Source of the DNA: Diphasiastrum complanatum
Lineage: Eukaryota; Streptophyta; Lycopodiopsida; Lycopodiales; Lycopodiaceae
Assembly: GCA_029204225.1 (NCBI GenBank)
Contig: CM055094.1
Location: 28,442,107 to 28,506,106 of the forward strand
Direction: 5' to 3'
Length of the DNA: 64,000 bases
Numbering within the stretch: position 1 is the first letter of the stretch; the number at the start of each line of letters is the position of its first letter. The notes beneath the pieces are model-generated. The model did not search any database. It was not told the origin of the DNA and saw only the letters and a program-made list of their open reading frames with translations. A program made the position numbers and the translations under genes. Positions 57,746 through 64,000 of this stretch are shown here, piece by piece.

Positions 57746-58355
57746 CTACCAAAACTTATGTAATCGGCTGCCATGCATTGGAGTATCAAAAAGTTCTCCA
57801 TCCAAATGCTCCAAAATAATTGCTCCATAGTTTAGTATTTCTTTGACGTTATACGGTCCTTCACCGGTAAACTTCAATTTTTCTTTGATCAGCTTGGTTT
57901 TATACATCAGTGCTAGATCTCCTTTTAGATCCTTTTTGTGTAATTGGCGATCATGCCATGCCTTACGGCGGGCTTTCTTTGCTACTAATGCATGAACTGC
58001 CATCAATATGGTTCTACATAATTTGTGCAAAGCTTCATGACGTAGTTGTAAGGATTTATTATCATCTAATCGCTATGTTACTGCTATTTATTGTTGGTTC
58101 ATTAGGAATATCACATATTCCAAATCTGGTAGGATCCATGTGATTTAGAATCTGCTCATCGGTAAGTTTTGCATTGTCATCATAAGTCAAGGCGTGACTC
58201 ACATGAATGAGTTCATCTTCAATTGGATCTGGTATGGGCTCCATTGATATCCAAGCTACGTTTAACATGTTCAATGGAAAAGTGATCGGTGTATCCAAAG
58301 TTCGATCCAATAATGAAATCTCATTCAGTTTGGACTGATTATCTTGTTGACACAT
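57746..58355 (-). pseudogene. Gypsy integrase C-terminal region
   Basis: The 57746-58030 frame has KKARRKAWHDRQLHKKDLKG then DLALMYKTK, then KLKFTGEGPYNVKEILNYGA and GSRLHKFW, the normal C-terminus of gypsy integrase. The 58062-58355 frame (NQSKLNEISLLDRTLDTPIT) precedes it, separated by a stop. In minus-strand order it comes before the protease-linker fragment, the reverse of normal pol order, so two elements or a rearrangement are involved. Confidence 0.72.
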
Positions 58356-58371
58356 ATAGCCTGTTGTACAA

Positions 58372-59215
58372 TCAATTGTTGCAAGAGCTTGATTCTAGTT
58401 GACTGTATCGATATGACGGCATGTGTTGACTTAGCTTATGAACACAAAATATTAGATCAGGCCTAGTCACTGTTAACCAAATAATTGAGCCAATAAGACT
58501 CCTATAAAGAGTGATGTCCTCAAATGATTTTTTCTCATCTTTCATAGGAACTTTTACAGTGTGTTCCATAGGTGTATCTATGCCTTTGCAGTTCTCCATA
58601 TGGAATTTCCTGAGCATGGAAAGTGCATATCTACTTTGGCTTATAAATGCATGACCTTTCAAAAAATCTATTTCAAGGCCTAGAATATAGTGAAGAACTC
58701 CTAAGTTCTGCATCTTAAACTCAGTACCAAGCGCATGCTTAGTTTCTTCAACTAACCTCTCATTGTTTCCACAAAGAATGATATCATCTACATAGATGAG
58801 AAGTATAATTACAAAGTTATCTACAAACTTATAATACAGAGAAGGGTCATATTCACTTAGAAAAAATCCGAGTGATATGAGATAGGAGTTGAGCCTTGCA
58901 TACCAAGACCTCGATGCCTGTTTCAGTCCATACAGACTTTTGAACAAAAGACAAACTTTTGATTCATCACCTTCCTTCACAAAACCTGGAGGTTGCTCCA
59001 TGTAAATCTCCTCCTCAAGGTAACCATTGAGAAATCCATTAGAAACATCAAGCTGGAACATACTCCATTTGTGAAAACATGCAAGAGAGATGAGTATTCG
59101 AATGGTTACCATCTGTGCAGCTGGTGCAAAGGTGTCTTCATAGTCAAGACCTTTGATGTGTGAGTAGCCTTTGGCACAAAGTCTTGTTTTATACTTATTG
59201 ATAGATCCAATATAC
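58372..59215 (-). pseudogene. Copia RT and RNase H start (family A)
   Basis: 246 open codons with MVTIRILISLACFHKWSMFQ then LDVSNGFLNGYLEEEIYMEQ, LYGLKQASRSWYARLNSYLI, VIILLIYVDDIILCGNNERL, and RNase H start SLIGSIIWLTVTRPDLIF. The RT N-terminus continues upstream in another frame to about 59215. This is the best-preserved family A RT in the window, and could be the distal part of copy 2 moved by rearrangement. Confidence 0.85.
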
Positions 59216-59459
59216 TAGACTGAGAGGTTTGAAGGAGAAGATCTGACTTTGATTGCTTTTCTAGATTCAAATTTTGCGGGAGATAGGTTGGATAGGAAAT
59301 CCACAAGTGCTTACGCTATATTTCTTGGAGGAACACGTTTCATCTTCAGATTGTGTTGCAGATCTTCTCACCAAACCTCTACTCAAGAATGTCTTTATGA
59401 GTATGAGGCCAAACCTTGGCCTAATTTCAAAATCTATGTTGATAAATTTTAAGGAGTAG
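59216..59459 (+). pseudogene. Copia RNase H end and polypurine tract
   Basis: Plus-strand frames 59249-59452 (AFLDSNFAGDRLDRKSTSAY then AIFLGGT) and 59274-59459 (SSDCVADLLTKPLLKNVFMS) hold the middle and last blocks of copia RNase H, with a deletion and frameshift between. AAGGAGTAG precedes the LTR start at 59460. It is head to head with the minus-strand RT. Confidence 0.8.
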
Positions 59460-59571
59460 TGTGAAGATTATTAAAATCTCGAGTTTGGGGCCATGTCCAT
59501 GGTGATTTCCACTAAATTTCAGGTTGTACATAAAAGGAGTGTGAATTGAGCACATATCTTTCTAGTGTAGC
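59460..59571 (+). repeat. Family A LTR, first 112 bases
   Basis: It starts TGTGAAGATTATTAAAAT after the polypurine tract and follows the LTR at 60008 with a 16-base deletion. It stops at TCTAGTGTAGC, ten bases before the TRIM. Confidence 0.8.
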
Positions 59572-59581
59572 TTTGCTACCA

Positions 59582-59725
59582 TGTTGGAATATCAATCCAC
59601 ACTCTAGAGAGAACTATCAAACAAGGCAGATAGCTCAGTGGTAGAGAATCCCATCCGGTATGAGGGAGGTCCTAGGTTCAAATCCTAGTCTGTCCATCCA
59701 TATTATAATTTATGGATTTCTAACA
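59582..59725 (+). repeat. TRIM 5' LTR (144 bp)
   Basis: It differs from the 3' LTR at 9 of 144 positions by eye. Eight of these fall inside the tRNA-like 73 nt. Confidence 0.88.
59624..59696 (+). ncRNA. tRNA-like sequence in TRIM 5' LTR
   Basis: The order is acceptor-like 7 nt, TA, D-arm GCTC/GAGA, an unpaired anticodon-arm region, variable region, T-arm CTAGG-TTCAAAT-CCTAG (perfect stem), and acceptor-like TCTGTCC plus A. Box A TAGCTCAGTGG is at 59631-59641. Box B GGTTCAAATCC at 59675-59685 is one base from GGTTCGAATCC. The anticodon stem does not pair, so it is not a functional tRNA, and no anticodon can be assigned. Confidence 0.75.
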
Positions 59726-59738
59726 TGGTATCAGAGCC
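59726..59738 (+). promoter_or_regulatory. TRIM primer-binding site
   Basis: TGGTATCAGAGCC directly after the LTR, the same initiator tRNA-Met site used by the copia elements of the window. Confidence 0.92.
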
Positions 59739-59746
59739 AAGATAGA

Positions 59747-59785
59747 CCTAACAGTTCATGGTGTCAAAGCCATGGTTAGGTGGCC
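59747..59785 (+). other. Hairpin beside the TRIM primer site
   Basis: CCTAAC and CATGG pair with CCATG and GTTAGG around a loop TGTCAAAG. The hairpin is preserved in the copies at 60759-60797 and (minus) 61455-61490. It is at the position of dimerisation or packaging signals in LTR retroelements. That function is inference. Confidence 0.55.
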
Positions 59786-59841
59786 CAAGTTGTGGGGCAG
59801 GTGATAGCTAGGACCCCAACCAAGTGTGGCTTGAGGAGGGG

Positions 59842-59985
59842 TGTTGGAATATCAATCCACACTCTAGAGAGAACTATCAAACAGGGCGGATAGCTCAGTG
59901 GTAGAGCATGCCATCCGGTATGAGGGATGTCCTGGGTTCGAATCCTAGTCTATCCATCCATATTATAATTTATGGATTTTTAACA
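59842..59985 (+). repeat. TRIM 3' LTR (144 bp)
   Basis: The tRNA-like part is better preserved than in the 5' LTR, with D-arm GCTC/GAGC fully paired. Confidence 0.88.
59884..59956 (+). ncRNA. tRNA-like sequence in TRIM 3' LTR
   Basis: 73 nt starting GGGCGGATAGCTC and ending TCTATCCA. Box A TAGCTCAGTGG (59891-59901) and box B GGTTCGAATCC (59935-59945) are perfect matches to the Pol III consensus, 33 bases apart. The acceptor arm pairs five or six of seven, counting G-U. The anticodon arm is not foldable in the normal way. No T-run terminator lies in the LTR after it, so a Pol III transcript would run on. Confidence 0.8.
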
Positions 59986-60007
59986 TGGTATAAATTTAAA
60001 GGAGGAG
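59986..60007 (+). other. Junction: start of primer site fused to a copia polypurine tract
   Basis: TGGTA (primer-site start) is joined to TAAATTTAAAGGAGGAG, which matches the copia end at 59448-59459 (ATAAATTTTAAGGAGTAG). Confidence 0.6.
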
Positions 60008-60737
60008 TGTGAAGATTATTAAAATATTATCTTCCTACCTTGAGTTTGGGGCCATGTCCATGTTGATTTCCACTAAATTTCATGTTGTACATAAAAGGAG
60101 TGTGAATTGAGCACATATCCTTCTAGTGTAGTTCGGATTTGAGTTAGATAGGTTATATTTTGATGACATGTAGTAGTTTAGATAACATGCAAAGTCATAC
60201 TGTATGCATGCAAGCCACATGCAATCAATGCATGCAACATGCAAAGTAGTTTCAGTGATCTACACATGTCTAGGTAGTTTTATGAGTTGACATGCAGTAC
60301 ATGCAACATACATGCATGCAGTTACACATATGGATCTCTGGTAGGTGAATTAGTTCAGTTAAGTGGACTTTCCATGCAACTCCACTATCGGAATTCGAGT
60401 CTCTCTCATGTAAGAAAAGCTGGGCATGTTTTGCCAAGTTGTGAATATTGAGATTTTGGTGTTTTGGACTCATTCTCTCTCTACTCGAGTTATTCGTGCT
60501 TGATTTTCTCTCTCTATCCGAGAGTAGCCTCTTTTTCCCATACTGAACACTTAGAATTATTTTTGACATTCATTTCTCATAGTGAAGAGTTAGATTTTTT
60601 CATCATATGTATGCCATTGTGCTCTTGTCTTAGATTTTTCAAGCATACTGTTCTTTGATCAATCTTGTGCAATCACAACACCTCAGTAAGATCCTGTAAG
60701 GTGTGTGGTGAAGTTCACACATGATAAAAATTTCACA
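60008..60737 (+). repeat. Family A LTR (730 bp), plus orientation
   Basis: It starts TGTGAAGATT, ends AAATTTCACA, and has the TGCATG-rich middle. Full length. A polypurine tract precedes it and a primer site follows it, so it combines 3'- and 5'-LTR context, as in a tandem LTR/interior array. Confidence 0.88.
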
Positions 60738-60850
60738 TGGTATCAGAGCCAAGTTAGACCTAACAACTCATGGCGTCAAAGCCATGGTTAGGTGGCCCAA
60801 GTTGCGGGGCAGGTGACAGCTAGGACCCCAACCAAGTGTGGCTTGAGGGA
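60738..60850 (+). mobile_element. TRIM interior joined to a family A copia LTR
   Basis: Directly after the copia LTR the sequence TGGTATCAGAGCCAAGTTAG and the next 95 bases match the TRIM interior (59726-59838), not the copia leader, down to the polypurine tract TTGAGGGAGAG. The match begins exactly at the shared primer site. Confidence 0.85.
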
Positions 60851-61070
60851 GAGTTTCTACAAGCAAAAACACTGATGATCCGATGTATACACCCTCACCT
60901 CTTCAAATCATTGAGCTCTGATACCATGTGAAGTTTTTATTACGTGTGAACTTCACCACACACCTTATAGGATCGTACTAAGGTGTTGTGATTGACAAGA
61001 TTGATCAAAGAGCAGTATGCTTGAAAAATCTAAGGCATGAGCACAATGGCATACATCTGATGAAAAAATC
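60851..61070 (-). repeat. Family A leader, primer site and LTR part (minus)
   Basis: TACAAGCAAAAACACTGATG ... is copia leader. Minus-strand TGGTATCAGAGC is at 60915-60926, and LTR from 60927 matches 55508 on, breaking off at 61070. It forms an inverted pair with 60600-60737. Confidence 0.82.
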
Positions 61071-61247
61071 TTGTGCAATCACAACACCTCAGTAAGATCT
61101 TGTAAGGTGTGTGGTGAAGTTCACACATGATAAAAACTTCACATGGTATCAAAGCTCAATGATTTGAAGAGGTGAGGGTGTAAACATCATATCATCAGTG
61201 GTTTTGCTTGCAGGAACTCGAATTTTGGGAGAGGGATTCAAACTCCA
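61071..61247 (+). repeat. Family A LTR end, primer site and leader (plus)
   Basis: The last 73 bases of the LTR (to CTTCACA, 61143), the primer site TGGTATCAAAGC (61144-61155), then copia leader to the TRIM border at 61247. Confidence 0.82.
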
Positions 61248-61597
61248 TGTTAGAAATCCATAAATCACAATATGGATGGACAGACTAGGATTCGAACCTA
61301 GGACCTCTCTCATACCGGATGATATGCTCTACCACTGAGCTATCCACCCTGTTTGATAGTTCTCTCTAGACTGTGGATTGATATTCCAACACCCCCTCTC
61401 AAGCCACACTTGGTTGGGATCCTAGCTGTCACCTGCCCCCACAACTTGGGCCGCCTAACCATGGCTTTGACACCTTGAACTGTTAGGTCTAACTTGGCTC
61501 TGATACCATGTTAGGGATCCATAAATCATAATATGGATGGACAGACTAGGATTCGAACCCAGGATCTCCCTCATACCGGATGAGATGCTCTACCACT
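61248..61597 (-). mobile_element. Second TRIM copy, minus strand, one LTR truncated
   Basis: In plus coordinates: complete 144-bp LTR 61248-61391, interior 61392-61508 (117 bp, with minus-strand primer site at 61496-61508), then a second LTR from 61509 that breaks off at 61597 inside the tRNA-like D-arm and continues as family A LTR. On the minus strand the complete LTR is the 3' one. The interior matches 59726-59841. Confidence 0.87.
61277..61349 (-). ncRNA. tRNA-like sequence in second TRIM copy
   Basis: The minus strand reads GGGTGGATAGCTCAGTGG ... with perfect box A and perfect box B (GGTTCGAATCC). The D- and T-arms pair. A further truncated copy with perfect box B lies at 61538-61597. 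Confidence 0.78.
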
Positions 61598-61782
61598 TTG
61601 CATGTTATCTAAACTACTGCATGTCATTAAAATAGAACCTATCTAACTCAAATCCGAGCTACACTAGAAGGATATGTGCTCAATTCACACTCCTTTTATG
61701 TACAACATGAAATTTAGTGGAAATCACCATGGACATGGCCCCAAACTCGAGGTAGGAAGATAATATTTTAATAATCTTCACA
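61598..61782 (-). repeat. Family A LTR, U3 part (minus)
   Basis: Matches 16631-16816 and ends AATAATCTTCACA. Probably the same LTR copy as 60927-61070, interrupted by the plus-strand LTR end and the TRIM. Confidence 0.8.
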
Positions 61783-61799
61783 TCAAGTTCCTCTTCATC

Positions 61800-63400
61800 T
61801 TGCAAATATTTAACACACTATCTCATATCCTGATATCTCCCCTTTTCTGCATGGGGATTTGGATAGACTCCAAATGTTGTTGGTGTATCAGGTGATGGTA
61901 TATAATCAACAAGTATTGGATCTACTATCAGTTCTTTTTGCTTCAAAGCTCTGGTAACCACCATCAAGGGTATACTTGGTTCAGGTTGAACTGCTGGTAT
62001 TTGCTTGATTGTTATCAAATTTACAATAGCTGTAACTGGTGTCGGCTTCGGTTTTGCTGGACACTCCTTGTAGCAATGTCCATAACCACATGCACGACAA
62101 AATGGTACAAATTTGTCTTTTATTGGACATTCGGCAACTCTGTGACTTTCTCCACATGCAAAGCATCTAAGCAACGTTCTGGTCCAATTTCTAGATGCTT
62201 GTTGTTGTGCATCCGCATAGATAGAATATTAATCTGAGGGACCACTCTCACGATCATTATTGTAATTCAATTGCTTGTTACCTTTGTAAGGTTCTGGTTC
62301 CATCAGATTAGCAGGAGGGGCAGATTGTGTTGGTGGAGCTGGTAAAGCTAGTCACTCCGGATACCCAAGAGCAGATTGACGAGGTTTGGCTGAAGGATCC
62401 TTTCCGTAAAGGGGTTATTGATATCCCATCTGGGCATATCAATGCTGGATAATCCGAGGATTAAAGTGGCAATAATCAATCTCATGATCAGGTGAATAGC
62501 ACAGATGGCAAATACTGATTGCCATTCATTTTTTCAATTGTGGACATTTGTTCACTGTGTGATTGTCCATACAAATGGAGCACTAGACATTTTCCCTGGT
62601 AGGAAAAGTCTTAGCAAACTTCTCAAGTTGCTTGTTTGCTTTTCCATAGAAATCCTCCAAGGATTTGGTTTCTTCATCAAATTCGACTGCAATTTTTCCA
62701 TTTGTATCTTCTGGTTCTTTTCCAAGTTTTTCAAACTCGTTGAACATCATCTCTGTAGTAGCATTGATATTTGTTTATGCAATAGTGGTGGATGTCGTAG
62801 TAGTCTTCCCTGTTGTATAAAGCAACAAACCAATATTCTGCTCATCATCTGAGTCGTCGTCCTCTTCTTGTATCGCATCGTCCATAGCATTTTGCAAAGT
62901 TGAGTACTCATTATGGCGTTTCAGCTCGCGTCTGATCCTTTTAGGTAGACCTACCAAAAACCACATAATCATGGCATCTTTATTAAACATCTCAGATACG
63001 CACTCAGATCTGAGGCATTTAATCCGTTCAATATAATCTCATACCATTTTTCGCTTTCCCATTTGAATTTTACTTAGAAGTAGAAAAGGGTCTTCTATAA
63101 ACTTCCGAGGTTTGAACCATGTAATAAGGGCTCGTTTGACAGTTTCCCAACCTATACGCTCAGTTTCATCTTGATTATAATATCAATTTTGTGCTGCACC
63201 CATTAAAGCCATTGGAAATAGTTTAAGTTTATCTTGAGGAAAAACTTCACAAGATTCTACATAGATTTGGAGAAATCTGACTGGATCAGATAATCCATTG
63301 TACTTGGGTAGATCCAACTGTGGTGATCTTCTAATAATGATTGGATTGACTTCCTGGAGAACAGCTCCAAGAACAGCCATTTTTGCAAATTAAATCAACC
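61800..63400 (-). pseudogene. Ty3/gypsy gag with zinc knuckles, broken frame
   Basis: Minus-strand order: 63183-63380 (MAVLGAVLQEVNPIIIRRSP then LDLPKYNGLSDPVRFLQIYV, the start of the retrotransposon gag domain), gag middle and end at 62775-62990 (MWFLVGLPKRIRRELKRHNE then an acidic stretch), a degraded knuckle near 62500-62600, and 61818-62174 with CFACGESHRVAEC and CRACGYGHCYKEC. Gag would build the particle shell. Stops lie at about 63180, 62990 and 62774. The family A LTR cluster cuts it off at 61782. It may be the 5' half of one of the gypsy remnants at 56.8-58.4 kb. Confidence 0.75.
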
Positions 63401-64000
63401 AGACAATGATTGGATTTAGATTTTCAATCAGAATCAATTTAGATTCTACAAAATTTATTTCACTTGACATTAATCAGATTTTTGATTTTTGAAAAACAAT
63501 CTAGGATCAAGCGATCGACACTTTCAAAAATAATAAGTTCTCAGGATCAAAATCAAATTATAACTGAATTGTTCAAAAACTTGACAGTAGCTTGATCTGG
63601 AAAATCAGAACCTAAAAATAGTACTGACAAATGTTTCTTGGGCAAAAATTGACTCGACGAAGGTCCTTTAGTGTTATTTTGGATAAAAAATTCTCTGATC
63701 AGGTTATTTTTTGACAAATTTGGTAAAACTAACCTTCATCAGACTCTCAAATATTGAATCTAACTCCGATAAGGCTAGGGTAGAACTGGCGAAGGTTTTT
63801 TATGCATCAGAATATGTTTTTGTAGTTTGGCGAGAGTAAAAATAGATATATTTTTAGATTCTATCAAAATTAACAAGAAGCCTAATGCAAGCTAACCATT
63901 AACACTACAATCAAGCAACTAGCAAATCCAAATATTGATAAATCCAAAGAAAGCATGAGAGATGGAGGAGGAAAGAAGAAGAGCAAGGACATTTGCTATC
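63401..64000. other. Gypsy leader or unassigned DNA
   Basis: AT-rich sequence upstream of the gag start, with no coding signal. No primer site or LTR border is recognisable before the window ends. Confidence 0.35.

Larger units (their letters stand above)
59582..59985 (+). mobile_element. TRIM element with tRNA-like sequence in both LTRs
   Basis: 404 bp: LTR 59582-59725, primer site 59726-59738, interior to 59830, polypurine tract 59831-59841, LTR 59842-59985. Both LTRs are 144 bp with TGTTGG ... TAACA ends. The primer site TGGTATCAGAGCC follows the 5' LTR directly, and TTGAGGAGGGG precedes the 3' LTR. There is no ORF. Each LTR contains a 73-nt tRNA-like sequence. The flanks (TACCA left, TGGTA right) are not a direct TSD; the right flank equals the first five bases of the primer site. 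Terminal-repeat retrotransposons in miniature (TRIMs) are a known plant class; Cassandra is the known type with a Pol III gene (5S rRNA) in its LTR. A tRNA version would be its parallel. Confidence 0.88.

Noticed and set aside
58372-59112. Functional copia RT gene standing alone
   Set aside because: It lacks gag, protease, integrase and LTRs on its strand, and is cut by gypsy sequence on one side and opposite-strand copia on the other.
59624-59956. Two ordinary tRNA genes
   Set aside because: D- and T-arms look right, but the anticodon arm does not pair, the anticodon cannot be placed, and each copy sits at the same position within a 144-bp LTR. They are parts of a mobile element.

Overview
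The window looks like nuclear DNA of a land plant with a large, repeat-rich genome. It is AT-rich, has spliced-gene remnants at one end, and is filled with nested plant-type Ty1/copia and Ty3/gypsy LTR retrotransposons primed by initiator tRNA-Met (primer site TGGTATCAGAGC). It also carries a CACTA-like terminus and long CT/CA microsatellites. A fern or gymnosperm would fit the density of nested LTR elements, but I cannot fix the species from the sequence. I see no bacterial, organellar or CRISPR signal.

Layout. 1-623 is a truncated LTR; a complete solo copy of it lies at 37097-37798. 1909-3470 holds the only host-gene candidate: a decayed DUF26/Gnk2 (cysteine-rich receptor-like) gene with one plausible intron and a transmembrane remnant but no kinase. 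4.0-11 kb is LTR-like debris and unassigned DNA, followed by a microsatellite/G-rich block at 11.07-11.62 kb. 12.2-16.8 kb is a 3'-truncated copia element of family A (minus strand). 16.8-19.8 kb is a gypsy/copia chimera with a copia 3' LTR and a gag scrap. 20.3-21.25 kb is a CACTA-like end with palindromic subterminal repeats and a 205-bp tandem repeat. 21.6-25.6 kb is bounded by a direct repeat of about 450 bp. 26.16-26.53 kb is a near-perfectly framed 180-bp inverted duplication of a gene fragment. 27-29.6 kb is a decayed copia plus a gypsy gag piece, and 31.1-34.3 kb a family A copia whose distal half is inverted. 35.4-39.1 kb is an unrecognised coiled-coil ORF split by the solo LTR. 39.6-46.2 kb is a gypsy pol with two tandem protease-like domains. 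46.2-56.2 kb is another family A copia containing a complete, young copia (47858-54379, TSD CTCTC). 56.2-59.5 kb is gypsy and copia debris, 59.46-61.78 kb a mosaic of family A LTRs with miniature elements, and 61.8-63.4 kb a gypsy gag.

The most interesting object is in the mosaic. A 404-bp miniature LTR retrotransposon (TRIM) at 59582-59985 has two 144-bp LTRs, a tRNA-Met primer site, a 116-bp non-coding interior and a polypurine tract. Each LTR carries a 73-nt tRNA-like sequence with RNA polymerase III A and B boxes. A second copy lies inverted at 61248-61597. The same TRIM interior is also joined exactly at the primer site to a family A copia LTR (60008-60850), which suggests template switching with that family as the mobilising partner. 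The architecture parallels Cassandra TRIMs, which carry 5S rRNA in their LTRs, but with a tRNA-type promoter.

The second notable object is the young copia. Its 1342-codon ORF is intact, yet it loses recognisable reverse transcriptase after the first catalytic Asp and ends in about 420 residues I do not recognise. Because its LTRs are almost identical, it probably moved recently with enzymes supplied in trans.
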